This document shows, piece after piece, positions 35,544 through 44,700 of a stretch of DNA of 64,000 nucleotides. This DNA is from Saccharothrix obliqua (GTDB lineage Bacteria; Actinomycetota; Actinomycetes; Mycobacteriales; Pseudonocardiaceae): contig NZ_JAHXGQ010000001.1 of the NCBI RefSeq assembly GCF_019375475.1, forward strand, positions 682,001-746,000. Direction: 5' to 3'. Below the pieces are notes generated by a model. The model worked only from the letters and a program-made list of their open reading frames with translations. It was not told the origin of the DNA and made no database searches. The translations under genes and the position numbers were made by a program. Within the stretch, counting starts at the first letter, position 1. Each line of letters starts with the position of its first letter.

Positions 35544-36509
35544 TCAGCCAACCCGCACCCCGGCGAGTTCCAGCGCGGCCCGCGCCATCGCGGCCGTCGC
35601 GTCCACATCGGACATCAGCAGCGGCACCGCGCGCACCGCGACCCCCGGCACGTCGGAGCGGTCGCCGGTGTGCACCAGCCAGCCGTCCAGGACGCCGTCC
35701 TCGGTGGTCTTGCGGGAACCGTAGAGCCGGCCGACCGCCTCGGCGGAGGTGTCCACGCCGATCGCGGTCAGGCACGCGTCCGCCATGCCGCGCAGCGGCT
35801 TGCCGCCGACGATGGGCGACAGGCCCACCACGCCCGCCTCGGTCTTGCGCAACGCGTCCCGCACGCCCGGCACGTTCAGGATGGTGCCGACGCTCACCAC
35901 CGGGTTGGACGGCGCGACCAGCACGGCGTCCGCCGCGAGCACCGCGTCCACCACGCCCGGCCCGGCGGTCGCGGTCTCCGCGCCGACCGACGCGAACGAC
36001 TGCGCCGGCAGGCCCGCCCGGTGCTTCACCCACCACTCCTGGAAGTGGATCGCCCTGGTCTCGTCGCCGTCGGCGACCACGACGTGCGTCTCCACCCGGT
36101 CGTCGGACATCGGCAGCAGCCGCACGCCCGGCTCCCACCGGTGGCACAACGCCTCGGTCACCGCCGAGAGCGGGTAGCCCGCGCGGAGCATCCGCGTGCG
36201 CACCAGGTGCGTCGCGATGTCCCGGTCGCCGAGCCCGAACCACGTCGGGTCGGCCCCGTAGGCGGCGAGTTCCTCCTTCACCGCCCACGACTCGCCCGCC
36301 CGGCCCCAGCCGCGCTCGACGTCGATGCCACCCCCCAGGGTGTACATGCAGGTGTCGAGGTCGGGGCAGATCCGCAGCCCGTGCATCCACACGTCGTCCC
36401 CGGTGTTCACCACCGCGGTGATCTCGTGCTCGGGCCCACCCAACAACGCCTTGAGGCCGACGAGGAACCGCGCCCCGCCGACCCCGCCCACCAGTACGAC
36501 GACCTTCAC
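35544..36509 (-). CDS. fbiA: 2-phospho-L-lactate/PEP transferase
   Basis: Transfers the phospholactate-like moiety onto Fo to form (dehydro) F420-0. 321 residues, CofD/FbiA family. [17 protein letters not shown] at the N-terminus, [37 protein letters not shown] and [14 protein letters not shown] motifs are intact. GTG 36509 has GGGAGGAT upstream. First gene of the fbiA-fbiB-NUDIX operon; divergence from whiB2 across the site-2 protease gene matches mycobacterial order. Confidence 0.96.
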   Translation of the reverse strand: MKVVVLVGGVGGARFLVGLKALLGGPEHEITAVVNTGDDVWMHGLRICPDLDTCMYTLGGGIDVERGWGRAGESWAVKEELAAYGADPTWFGLGDRDIATHLVRTRMLRAGYPLSAVTEALCHRWEPGVRLLPMSDDRVETHVVVADGDETRAIHFQEWWVKHRAGLPAQSFASVGAETATAGPGVVDAVLAADAVLVAPSNPVVSVGTILNVPGVRDALRKTEAGVVGLSPIVGGKPLRGMADACLTAIGVDTSAEAVGRLYGSRKTTEDGVLDGWLVHTGDRSDVPGVAVRAVPLLMSDVDATAAMARAALELAGVRVG

Positions 36510-36558
36510 GGGTCGCCATCCTCCCACCGCTGCCCGGAGGGGCGGCGGTGAGGGCGGT

Positions 36559-37311
36559 TCACCGCCAGAACATGAACGTGGCCTGCCCGAACCGCGCCCA
36601 CAGCTCCTCGCCGCCGACCAGCCCGAACACGGCGTAGGAGAGGTCGAAGAACACGCGTGCGATGCTCGGGAACCCGATCAGCACCGCGAAGAGCACCAAC
36701 GGCGCCCACGGCCGGGCCTTCGCGCCGAACTGCCGCGCCTGGTACGACATGTACGGCTCGATCACGCCCCACCCGTCGAGGCCGGGGATCGGCAGGATGT
36801 TCAGCACGAACGCGAAGACCTGCAACAGCGCCAGGTAGGACAGCGCGGCGGCGAGGCCGGCGGGCGGTGTGAACAACAGCACGGACAGGCTCAGCACCGC
36901 GCCGAGCACGAGGTTGCTCAGCGGTCCGGCGAGCGACACCATCGACTCGACCCGCTTGTCGCGCAGGGCGTGGTGGTTGATCCACACCGCGCCGCCGGGC
37001 AGCGGGATGCCGCCGAACGCCAGCAGCACCAGCGGCAGCACGACGGACATGACCGGGTCGGTGTAGCGGCGGATGTCGAGCGTGAGGTAGCCCTTCGCCG
37101 CCACCGCGTGGTCGCCGCCCCGGTAGGCGACGATCGCGTGCCCGAACTCGTGCAGGCACAGTGAAACCGCCCACCCGCCGAGCACGAACAGGACGGTGCC
37201 CCCGATCAGCGCGGGGTCGGACTCGTCGAACAGGGTCAGCACGGCGCCTGCCACCGTCACCGCGAGCAGGCTGAGGAACAGTGGACTCGGTCGCACCGCT
37301 GATCGCTTCAC
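36559..37311 (-). CDS. Site-2 protease family (M50) membrane protein
   Basis: 250-residue intramembrane metalloprotease-like protein. HEFGH at 54-58 provides the zinc ligands and catalytic Glu; NILPIPGLDGWG supplies the third ligand (Asp) in the NPDG-like motif. About six transmembrane helices. Such enzymes cut anti-sigma factors or other membrane segments; a natural nearby candidate would be membrane-tethered regulators such as the fused sigma factor at 2.5 kb, but there is no direct evidence. GTG 37311 starts at VKRSAVRPSPLF; the ribosome site is weak (GGAAGG). Confidence 0.9.
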   Translation of the reverse strand: MKRSAVRPSPLFLSLLAVTVAGAVLTLFDESDPALIGGTVLFVLGGWAVSLCLHEFGHAIVAYRGGDHAVAAKGYLTLDIRRYTDPVMSVVLPLVLLAFGGIPLPGGAVWINHHALRDKRVESMVSLAGPLSNLVLGAVLSLSVLLFTPPAGLAAALSYLALLQVFAFVLNILPIPGLDGWGVIEPYMSYQARQFGAKARPWAPLVLFAVLIGFPSIARVFFDLSYAVFGLVGGEELWARFGQATFMFWR

Positions 37312-37580
37312 CCTTCCAGTGTGGCCTCCTCGATCCGGTGCCACACAAGGGCGTGTTAGGCCATCCGCGCAGCCGTTATAGCTCGGCGTGCCGCCTAAAT
37401 CACCGTGTGTGCTGCCAGTCAAGGTTTTTGCGGCCGACCGCGCGAATATCCCCCGTCCTGTGGACTCCGCTTGACCGGGTGTTGTGACACAGGTGTAATC
37501 ACATCGGTGTCATTCGGCGTTGTGGGGACGTCGAGTGGTGTCCGCCAACCGGGGAGAGCGGAAGGCGAGGAGGCGGACGG
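37312..37580. promoter_or_regulatory. Intergenic control region between the M50 gene and whiB2
   Basis: The whiB2 promoter is clear: TTGACC (37471-37476), 17 bases, TGTAAT (37494-37499). TGTGA-N11-TCACA straddles the -10 region (TGTGACACAGG...TCACA), a possible regulator site that is too widely spaced for a standard CRP box. A leader of about 75 bases ends in AGGAGG before the ATG. On the minus strand TTGACT (37417-37422) may serve the protease gene. Confidence 0.7.
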
Positions 37581-37889
37581 ATGCGGGAATTCGACGGGGG
37601 TCGCAACGTGGACGGGGACGCGTCGGCACGGGAGCCGGCGGTGTTGTCCGATCTGTTCGACGCGACCGACGAGCAGGACTGGCAGGAGCGCGCCCTGTGC
37701 GCGCAGACCGACCCCGAGGCGTTCTTCCCCGAGAAGGGCGGCTCCACGAGGGAGGCCAAGCGGATCTGCCTCGGCTGCGAGGTGCGCTCCGAATGCCTGG
37801 AGTACGCGTTGCAGCACGACGAGCGCTTCGGCATTTGGGGCGGGCTGTCCGAACGCGAGCGGAGGAAGCTCAAAAAGCGCGCGGTGTGA
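37581..37889 (+). CDS. whiB2: WhiB2 / WhmD-type iron-sulphur transcription factor
   Basis: 102-residue Wbl protein. Four cysteines C40, C63, C66 and C72 ligate a [4Fe-4S] cluster; GIWGG (84-88) and the basic tail RERRKLKKR (92-100) are the beta-turn and DNA-contacting parts. Wbl proteins bind the principal sigma factor region 4; WhiB2/WhmD is needed for septation in mycobacteria. Placement beside fbiA-fbiB supports the WhiB2 assignment. ATG 37581 has AGGAGG; a GTG nine codons later is possible. Confidence 0.95.
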   Translation: MREFDGGRNVDGDASAREPAVLSDLFDATDEQDWQERALCAQTDPEAFFPEKGGSTREAKRICLGCEVRSECLEYALQHDERFGIWGGLSERERRKLKKRAV

Positions 37890-37959
37890 TCCGCTTCGTG
37901 ATCGTGCCGGCTTACCGTGGGCGTCCCACGGCGTAGTCGGACGAACGAGGAGCGGCTAG

Positions 37960-40900
37960 TTGACCAACGGCGCCACGCCACGGCTGCGCAGCGCGCCCGT
38001 GCTGGCCGTGCTGGTGTGCCACGACGGTGATCAGTGGCTGGGCACGGCGTTGTCCGCGCTGCGCAGGCAGCGGCCGAAACCGCGGCACGTGATCGCGGTC
38101 GACACCGGGTCGCTGGACCGCACGCCCGATCTCCTCGCGGAAGCCGCCGAAGGTCCCGACCGGGTCCTCGACGGCGTGCTCAGGCTGCCCCGCGGCACCG
38201 GTTTCGGCGCGGCCGTGCACGCCGCCGTCACGCACGCCGTCGAGCGCTGGGGCGACCCCGGCGCCTGGCTGTGGCTGCTGCACGACGACTGCGCCCCCGC
38301 GCCGGACTGCCTGTCGTCGCTGCTCACGGCCGCCGAGGTGGCGCCGTCCGCGGCGGTGCTCGGCCCGCTGGCCCTGGACTGGGCCGATCCGCGGCTGGTC
38401 GTGGAGGCGGGCGTGTCCACCGACGCGTCCGGGCACCGGCAGACCGGGTTGGCCGGCGCGGCGCCCGCCGGGCTGTCCACCGCGTTCGAGCAGAGCACCG
38501 AGGTGCTGGCCGTGCCGTCGGCGGGTTCGCTGGTGCGGCGCTCGGTGTGGGACGCGCTCGGCGGGTACGACCGGCGGCTGCCGCTGTTGCGCGACGACGT
38601 GGACTTCGGCTGGCGCGCCAACCGCGCCGGCCACCTGGTGTTGTCGGTGCCGGTCGCGCGGGTGCGGCACGCGCGCGCGGTGTCGCGCGGCGTGCGCCGG
38701 TTGGACGCCGCCGCCGCCCGGCCCGGCCCCGCGCTGCGCGGCGTCGACCGCGCGCACGGGCTGCGCACGTTCCTGGTGAACTGCGGCACGGTGTCGTTCG
38801 CCCTCGGCCTGCCCCGGATCGCGGTGCTCGGCGTGCTGCGCGCGGTGGGTTTCCTGCTGCTGCGCAGGTTCGGCGACGCGCACGCGGAACTCGGCGCGCT
38901 CGGCTACCTGCTGGGCGGGCGCGGCGGGCTGCTGGCGGCCCGCGCCGCGCGGCCCGCGAAGGGCGTCGTGCGCGGGTTGTTCACCAGCAGGCTGACCCGG
39001 CTGCGCAACGCGGCGCGTGGTGCGGCGGCGTACCTCGTGCGGCGGCGCGTGCAGGCGGACGCGGCGCTCGGCCGCTTACCCGAGGGCGACGCGTGGTCCG
39101 ACGCGTGGTCCGCACCGTCCGATGTGGAGCGTCGCGTGCTCGGCCCGGCGGCGTTGCCCGCGGGCGCGTTGTCCCGCAGGCGGCCGGTCCGGGTCACCGG
39201 CGGGTTGCGGCTGCCCGCGACCACCGTCGCCGTCACCGAGGTCGCTCCGCCGTCGCCCCGGCCGTCGCCCGGACCGCGGGGCGCGCCCACCCGGCCCGAG
39301 GTGCTCTTCGTCGAGGTGGACCGCGCGCGGGTGTTGCGCTCGCTGCTGCTCGGGCCGCCGCTGCTGCTGGTGCTCGGGCTCGCCGTGTTCGGGGTGCTCG
39401 CCAACGCGGGCCGGCTCGGCCTGGACCTGACCGGTGGCCGGCTCCTGCCCGTGCGGGACCTGGCGGACACCTGGTCGTCGTACCTGGCGGCGTGGCACCC
39501 GATCGCCGGCGGCACGACCGCGCCCGCGTCGGCGGCGCTGGCCGTGCTCGGCGTGCTGGGCGTGCTGCCCGGCGGACCACCCGCCGCGGTGGCCGCGTTG
39601 TTCATCGGCGACGCGCCGCTGGCCGGACTGGCGGCGTACATCGCGACCCGTTCGCTGCCCGTGCGGCGGCCGGTGCGCGCGGTGGTGGCCGCGGTGTACG
39701 GCGTGCTGCCCGCCGCCACCGCGGCCGTCGGGCAGGGGCGGCTCGACGTGGTCGTGGTGCACGTCCTCGTGCCGTTGGTGTTCGCCGGCGGGTACGCGGT
39801 GCTGCGTGGCGGGAGCGCCACCACGTGGCTGCCGGTGGCGTCCGGGACGGCGTTGGCGCTGGCCGCGCTCGGCGCGTTCTCCCCGTTGGTGCACGCGTTG
39901 GCGGCGGTGGCCGTGCTGGTCGGGTTCGTCGTGGTGCCCGGTCGGGTCGGTGACGGCAGGCGGCGGGTGGCGGGGTTGTTCATCGTCGTGCTGCTGCCGA
40001 TGGCGTTGCTGCTGCCGTGGCCCGCGGTGGTGTTGCAGCACCCGGCCGTGGTGCTGCACGGCGTCGGGGCGCGCGCCGCGTCCGTGCCGGTCGGCGTGGT
40101 GGACTTGCTGGCGCTGCGGCCCGGCGGACCTGGCCCGGTGGCGTTCACGGGTGTGCTGGTGGTGGTGTTCGCGCTGGTCGCGGTGGTGACGCGGCCGTCG
40201 CGGGCGATGCTGCCGGGGCTGGCCGTGGTGGTGTTGGCGGGGTTCGCGGTGATCGTGCTGCGGACCGTCGGGATGACCCCGGTGGGTGGCGGTCCCGCCG
40301 TGACCGGGTGGACCGGCGGCCCGCTGGTGGTCGCGTCGTGGGGGTTGCTGTGGGTGGTGCTGGCCGCGTGCCGGCGTGACGCGGTGCCCGTGCCGTGGCC
40401 GCGGGTGGCGGGTGTCGCGGGTGTGGTGGGGCTGGTCGGGATGGCGGGCGCGGGTTTCGCCGGCCTGCGCTCCGGGCCGTTGACGGCGGGCGCGGCGGAG
40501 CTGCCGCCGTCCGTCGCGCAGGAGCTGCCCCGGACCGGGCGGTCGGTGCTGGTGCTCGGCACGCCCGTCCGGCAGGTCGCGGGCCGGCTGCCCGCGTTCG
40601 GCGACGACGACCTGGTGCCGGTCGCGGGTGCCGCGGCGAGGCTGGAGCGGTGGGGGCGTGACCTGCTGTCCGGCTCGGGCGCCGAGGCCGGGGCGGCGCT
40701 GGCCCAGGCCGCGGCGGCGGGCGTGGCGTTCGTCGTGGCGCCGGACGAGGCGGCCGGCCGGCGGTTGCACGAGGCGGTGGGCGACTTGGCCACCCCCGCG
40801 CCACCGATGACCGATGGGCGGCCGGTGTTCCGGGTGCAGCTCGCGGCGGGCAACGCGGTGCTGCTGTCACCCGAGCTGGCCCGCCGGGCGCGGACCGGCG

Positions 40901-41253
40901 GCACCCCGCCCGACGCGCTGGGCGCACCGGGCATGGCCCCGGTCGAGGCCGGCCCACCCGACGTCGGCGTCCGGGTGTCCGACGGTCCGGACGGTCGTCT
41001 CCTGGTGGTGGCGGCGGAGGAGGAACCCGGCTGGACCGCGCTGGTGGACGGCCGTCCCGCGCCGGTGGTCCGGGCGTGGGGGCACCTGGTCGGCGTGCCG
41101 GTGCCCGAGGCGGGGGCGGAGGTGCGCGTCGAGGTGCCCGGCACGCAGCGCGAGCTGTTGCTGCTGGTTCAGGCGGCGGCAGCCTTGTTCACCGCCCTGA
41201 CCGCCCTACCCACGCGCCGCCGACCGGACCCCACAAGAAGCCGCGCCCCCTAA
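37960..41253 (+). CDS. Very large membrane GT2 glycosyltransferase
   Basis: 1097 residues from TTG 37960, which has AGGAG upstream. The first 270 residues are a GT2 catalytic domain: VLVCHDGDQWLGTALSAL, AVDTGSLDRT, WLWLLHDDCAPAPD (catalytic acids), and LLRDDVDFGWRANRAGH. A basic linker (270-440) leads to a hydrophobic region with about ten helices (450-850), then an extracytoplasmic C-terminal domain (860-1070) ending in a helix. Proteins of this plan stand next to whiB2-type genes in many actinobacteria and likely polymerise or export a wall glycan; the product is not known. Low-complexity Ala/Val/Gly helices are typical. Confidence 0.9.
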   Translation: MTNGATPRLRSAPVLAVLVCHDGDQWLGTALSALRRQRPKPRHVIAVDTGSLDRTPDLLAEAAEGPDRVLDGVLRLPRGTGFGAAVHAAVTHAVERWGDPGAWLWLLHDDCAPAPDCLSSLLTAAEVAPSAAVLGPLALDWADPRLVVEAGVSTDASGHRQTGLAGAAPAGLSTAFEQSTEVLAVPSAGSLVRRSVWDALGGYDRRLPLLRDDVDFGWRANRAGHLVLSVPVARVRHARAVSRGVRRLDAAAARPGPALRGVDRAHGLRTFLVNCGTVSFALGLPRIAVLGVLRAVGFLLLRRFGDAHAELGALGYLLGGRGGLLAARAARPAKGVVRGLFTSRLTRLRNAARGAAAYLVRRRVQADAALGRLPEGDAWSDAWSAPSDVERRVLGPAALPAGALSRRRPVRVTGGLRLPATTVAVTEVAPPSPRPSPGPRGAPTRPEVLFVEVDRARVLRSLLLGPPLLLVLGLAVFGVLANAGRLGLDLTGGRLLPVRDLADTWSSYLAAWHPIAGGTTAPASAALAVLGVLGVLPGGPPAAVAALFIGDAPLAGLAAYIATRSLPVRRPVRAVVAAVYGVLPAATAAVGQGRLDVVVVHVLVPLVFAGGYAVLRGGSATTWLPVASGTALALAALGAFSPLVHALAAVAVLVGFVVVPGRVGDGRRRVAGLFIVVLLPMALLLPWPAVVLQHPAVVLHGVGARAASVPVGVVDLLALRPGGPGPVAFTGVLVVVFALVAVVTRPSRAMLPGLAVVVLAGFAVIVLRTVGMTPVGGGPAVTGWTGGPLVVASWGLLWVVLAACRRDAVPVPWPRVAGVAGVVGLVGMAGAGFAGLRSGPLTAGAAELPPSVAQELPRTGRSVLVLGTPVRQVAGRLPAFGDDDLVPVAGAAARLERWGRDLLSGSGAEAGAALAQAAAAGVAFVVAPDEAAGRRLHEAVGDLATPAPPMTDGRPVFRVQLAAGNAVLLSPELARRARTGGTPPDALGAPGMAPVEAGPPDVGVRVSDGPDGRLLVVAAEEEPGWTALVDGRPAPVVRAWGHLVGVPVPEAGAEVRVEVPGTQRELLLLVQAAAALFTALTALPTRRRPDPTRSRAP

Positions 41254-41600
41254 CCACCACCGCCCGCCAACCCCCAGGCCACCCCCACCCGGGCCACCCA
41301 CCCGAGCCACCCCCACCCGGGCCACTCGCCCGCCCGCCTGTTCGCGCACTCGCTTGCCCACTCGCCCGCCCCACGCTGCCTGCCAGCCCCCCGCCGCCGC
41401 AGCCTGCCTGCCCGCCCCCGCCTGCCCGCGCGCCCGCCGCGCGCCTGACTGCCCGCGCGCCCGCCACCGGTCCGCCGCTCGGTCAGGCCGCTCGCCCTTC
41501 GGTCCGGCTACTCGCCCCTCGCCGCCGCTCGCCCGCGAATCCACCGCGGACCAGTGGGCGCGCCGACCGACTCGGCTGCCGACCGGGCCGCGCGTTCGCC

Positions 41601-41637
41601 GGATTAACTTTCAGGGAGCCTGCCTGATGATTAGGCG
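41601..41637 (+). repeat. 37-base direct repeat, copy 1
   Basis: Begins GGATTAACTTTCAGGG and ends in the imperfect palindrome GCCTGATGATTAGGC. 35 of 37 bases match copy 2 at 41825. A second shared block (41666-41697, GGCTAGGCGGCTCGCC...) follows 65 bases after its start. Confidence 0.85.
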
Positions 41638-41824
41638 TGGATCTGTTCGGAGGCGGGCTGTCGCTGGCTAGGCGGCTCGCCAGCCGAGTCGCTTGCCGTC
41701 CCGCCGCTGCCATCCCGCCGCTTCCCGTTCCGCCGCTTCCCGTTCCGCCGGTCGCCGCCCGCCTGTGGGCGGGCTGGCCGCGGGCCGCCGGCCGGCTTGG
41801 CTGCCGATGGGGCTGTGCGTGGCT

Positions 41825-41861
41825 GGATTAACTTTCAGGGAGCCTGCCTGATAGTTAGGCG
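41825..41861 (+). repeat. 37-base direct repeat, copy 2
   Basis: Matches copy 1 except two bases in the palindrome centre (TGATAGTTAG). The companion block recurs at 41878-41909. Upstream flanks also share CGGCTGCCGA. This indicates a duplicated unit of about 212 to 224 bases rather than chance. Confidence 0.85.
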
Positions 41862-42136
41862 CGGGCCGTTTGGGGTTGGCTAGGCGTCTCGCCAGCCGAG
41901 GCGCGTGCCCCGCGGTGTCGGTCGGCTGCGGACTGGGACTGGCGGGCCGCTCGCCGTACCGGCCGGTCGAGCGACCGGCGTTGCCGGCTCGCCCGACCGC
42001 CCGTCGTCGGCCGTCGAACGAGCCCGCGTCGACCTGCTTGCCGCTCTGCGCAGACAACCCGGTCCGAGCCGGGACTATGTCGCGATTCACCCACCTGAAA
42101 ATCGAGTGCAAAACCACCCGCATGAGTGAAATGCGG

Positions 42137-42583
42137 CTACTCCCCGTCAATTACGTCCGGGTCGAGGCCGAGGTAGTTGGCCACCTGCTCCACCAGCACG
42201 TCGTGCACCAGGTCGGCCAGGTCGGCCCCGTCCTTGGCCCGCGCCTCCAACGGCCGGCGGTACAGGACTATGCGCGCCCTCCGGTCGGCACCGGCGGGCA
42301 GCAGGCGGGCGAGTGGGACGTTGCCGTCCTCGACCACGTCACCGTCGTCCGTCGCCGCCTTCACGTCCGGCACGTCGTCCACCGCCACGTCGAGCTGCGT
42401 CAACTCCGTGCGCCACCGGGCCTCGATCGGCTCCAACGCCTCCAGCACCAGCGCGTCGAACCGCTCCGCCCTGCTCCGCGCGGCCGGCAGGCCGGCCGGG
42501 TACAGGGGACCGCGCAGGCCGCGGCCGTGGCGGTCGCGGTTGCGGCGGCGAGGGCTGCCCTGACGTCGGGAACCTCTGGCCAT
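42137..42583 (-). CDS. Metallopeptidase-family (Rv3259-like) protein with decayed zinc motif
   Basis: 148 residues. A basic N-terminus (RRQGSPRRRNRDRHGR) leads to the DUF1025-type zincin core: FDALVLEALEPIEARW, LDVAVDDVPDV, RARIVLYRRPLE and the C-terminal DLVHDVLVEQVANYLGLDPDVID. Where active relatives have HExxH, this protein has V-E-Q-V-A, so zinc binding and proteolysis are probably lost. The homologue in M. tuberculosis is in the same place beside whiB2 and DUF3499. ATG 42583; two in-frame GTGs just upstream are alternatives. Divergent from the DUF3499 gene. Confidence 0.85.
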   Translation of the reverse strand: MARGSRRQGSPRRRNRDRHGRGLRGPLYPAGLPAARSRAERFDALVLEALEPIEARWRTELTQLDVAVDDVPDVKAATDDGDVVEDGNVPLARLLPAGADRRARIVLYRRPLEARAKDGADLADLVHDVLVEQVANYLGLDPDVIDGE

Positions 42584-42709
42584 CACCACGGGGTAGAGGG
42601 TAGTTGGCGGGCCCCGCGGGCTGTCGGCGACCTGCGGACTTGCCGAAGTCGACCGCCGCGCCGGAGGTAATCCAACACACCTCAGCCCGGACGCGATATC
42701 GTCCCCGCC

Positions 42710-43069
42710 GTGCGGAGCGTGAGACGGTGCTCGCGAACCGGGTGCGCTAACCCGGCAGTCGCCACGCTCACGTACGCCTACGCGGACTCGACGGCCGTCG
42801 TCGGCCCCCTCGCCACCTACTCCGAGCCGCACAGCTACGACCTCTGCGAGGAGCACGCGCTGCGCCTGACCGCGCCACGCGGCTGGGAGGTCGTCCGCCA
42901 CCAGGGCGAGTTCCGCACCCCCGAACCGACCGTGGACGACCTGACCGCGCTCGCCGAGGCGGTGCGCGAGGCGGGCCGGGCCGACCGGCCGGTCGAGCCC
43001 CCGGAGGTGCCCGCCGGCACGATCAGGCGTGGTCACCTGCGGGTTCTGCCCGATCCTAACGAAGACTGA
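42710..43069 (+). CDS. DUF3499 protein (Rv3258c-like)
   Basis: 119-residue actinobacterial protein with a zinc-ribbon-like set: C7 and C12 at the N-terminus (RRCSRTGCANPAVATLTYAY) and LCEEHALRLTAPRGWEVVRH in the middle, giving C-x4-C and C-x2-H ligands. Function unknown. GTG 42710 lies seven bases after TATCGT (42697-42702), fitting a leaderless message. It precedes manB as in mycobacteria. Confidence 0.9.
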   Translation: MRSVRRCSRTGCANPAVATLTYAYADSTAVVGPLATYSEPHSYDLCEEHALRLTAPRGWEVVRHQGEFRTPEPTVDDLTALAEAVREAGRADRPVEPPEVPAGTIRRGHLRVLPDPNED

Positions 43070-43147
43070 TTGTGCCGGGCACGGCTCGGGCGGCCACGCC
43101 GGTAGGCTTTCGACGCCCACGTCAAGAGCCGATCCAGGAGTGTGGCT

Positions 43148-44500
43148 GTGCGCGATCTGTCCGGCATCGTCAAGGCTTACGACATCCGCGGTGTCGTCGG
43201 CGAGCAGCTTGACGCGGAGGTCGTCCGCGAGTTCGGCGCCGCCTTCGCGCGGCTCGTCGGCGGGTCGGCCGTGGTCATCGGCCACGACATGCGCGAGTCC
43301 TCGCCCGCGCTCGCCGCGGCGTTCGCGGAGGGCGTGACGCGGCAGGGCGTCGACGTCGTCAGCATCGGTCTGGCCAGCACGGACATGCTCTACTTCGCCT
43401 CCGGCAAGCTGGACCTGCCGGGCGCGATGTTCACCGCCTCGCACAACCCGGCGAAGTACAACGGCATCAAGCTGTGCCGCGCGGGCGCGGCGCCGGTCGG
43501 CCAGGACAGCGGCCTCGCGCAGATCCGCGCCGACGTCGAGCAGGGCGTGCCGGACGCCGAGGGCGTGACCCCGGGCACCGTGACCGAGCGCGACATGCTC
43601 GGCGAGTACGCGGCCTACCTGCGGGAGCTGGTCGACCTGTCCGGTTCCCGCCCGCTGCGGGTCGTGGTCGACGCCGGCAACGGCATGGGCGGCCACACCG
43701 TGCCCAGCGTGTTCGACGGCCTGCCGATCGACGTCGTGCCGATGTACTTCGAGCTGGACGGCAGCTTCCCCAACCACGAGGCGAACCCGCTGGACCCGAA
43801 GAACATCGTGGACCTCCAGGCGCGGGTGCGCGCGGAGGGCGCGGACGCGGGTGTCGCGTTCGACGGCGACGCCGACCGCTGCTTCGTGGTGGACGAGCGG
43901 GGTGAGCCGGTCTCGCCGAGCGCCATCACCGCCCTGGTCGCGGTGCGCGAGCTGGCCAAGGACCCCGGCGGCACCATCATCCACAACCTGATCACCTCGC
44001 ACGCCGTGCCGGAGATCGTGCGCGAGCACGGCGGCAACCCGGTGCGCACCCGCGTGGGCCACTCCTTCATCAAGGAGGAGATGGCGCGGACCGGCGCCAT
44101 CTTCGGCGGCGAGCACTCCGCGCACTACTACTTCCGCGACTTCTGGCGCGCCGACACCGGTATGTTGGCGGCACTGCACGTGCTGGCCGCGCTGGGCGAG
44201 CAGGACGGCCCGCTGTCGGCGCTGACCGCCGACTACGCGCGGTACGCGGCGTCCGGCGAGATCAACTCGACGGTGGACGACCAGGCGGCGCGGCTGGCCG
44301 CCGTCAAGGCCGAGTACGGCGGCCGGGACGGTGTCGAGCTGGACGAGCTGGACGGCCTCACCGTCGTCCTGCCGGACGGCTCGTGGTTCAACCTGCGGGC
44401 CTCCAACACCGAGCCGCTGCTGCGGCTGAACGTCGAAGCCGCCGACGAGACCTCGGTCGCCGCGCTGCGCGACGAGGTCCTGGCGATCGTGAGGGGATGA
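43148..44500 (+). CDS. manB: Phosphomannomutase / phosphoglucomutase
   Basis: Interconverts mannose-6-phosphate and mannose-1-phosphate. 450 residues. Domain 1 has VKAYDIRGVVGEQLD; the phosphoserine loop is TASHNPAKYNGIK; the Mg-binding loop is AFDGDADRCFVVDE; the sugar-binding loop GGEHSAHYYF; and RASNTEPLLRLNVEA is the phosphate-binding end. GTG 43148 is preferred, because AGGAG (43136-43140) is seven bases upstream, over GTG 43142. It overlaps the Trm112-like gene by four bases. Acts between ManA and the guanylyltransferase. Confidence 0.95.
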   Translation: MRDLSGIVKAYDIRGVVGEQLDAEVVREFGAAFARLVGGSAVVIGHDMRESSPALAAAFAEGVTRQGVDVVSIGLASTDMLYFASGKLDLPGAMFTASHNPAKYNGIKLCRAGAAPVGQDSGLAQIRADVEQGVPDAEGVTPGTVTERDMLGEYAAYLRELVDLSGSRPLRVVVDAGNGMGGHTVPSVFDGLPIDVVPMYFELDGSFPNHEANPLDPKNIVDLQARVRAEGADAGVAFDGDADRCFVVDERGEPVSPSAITALVAVRELAKDPGGTIIHNLITSHAVPEIVREHGGNPVRTRVGHSFIKEEMARTGAIFGGEHSAHYYFRDFWRADTGMLAALHVLAALGEQDGPLSALTADYARYAASGEINSTVDDQAARLAAVKAEYGGRDGVELDELDGLTVVLPDGSWFNLRASNTEPLLRLNVEAADETSVAALRDEVLAIVRG

Positions 44501-44694
44501 CCACCGTGGTCGACGCCAAGCTCCTGGAGATCCTGGCCTGCCCGTGCCCCGCGCACGCCCCGCTGACGCCGGGCACGCCCGAGGACCCGCGGGCCGATTT
44601 CCTCACCTGCACCGCGTGCGGTCGGTCGTTCCCGGTCCGCGAGGGCATCCCGGTGCTCCTGCTGGACGAGGCCGTCCCGCCGACGGCGGGGTGA
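44497..44694 (+). CDS. Trm112-family small zinc protein
   Basis: 65-residue protein with C15 and C17 in the first strand (LEILACPCPAH) and C38-x2-C41 (LTCTACGRSF), ending VREGIPVLLLDEA, the Trm112/YcaR signature. Such proteins act as zinc-stabilised partners of methyltransferases or, in actinobacteria, as small companions in mannose clusters with unknown role. The ATG overlaps the manB stop (ATGA), so it is co-translated. Confidence 0.92.
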   Translation: MTTVVDAKLLEILACPCPAHAPLTPGTPEDPRADFLTCTACGRSFPVREGIPVLLLDEAVPPTAG

Positions 44695-44700
44695 CGTCCG

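Larger units (their letters stand above)
41254..42136. other. C-rich gene-free region with duplicated repeat
   Basis: About 880 bases with no credible gene. The first 340 bases are strongly C-rich and G-poor on the plus strand, made of CACCCG/CGCCCG-like words. The second part contains two copies of a 37-base element and companion sequence (listed separately). Overlapping open frames here are compositional artefacts. The region separates the large GT2 gene from the convergent Rv3259-like gene. Confidence 0.7.
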
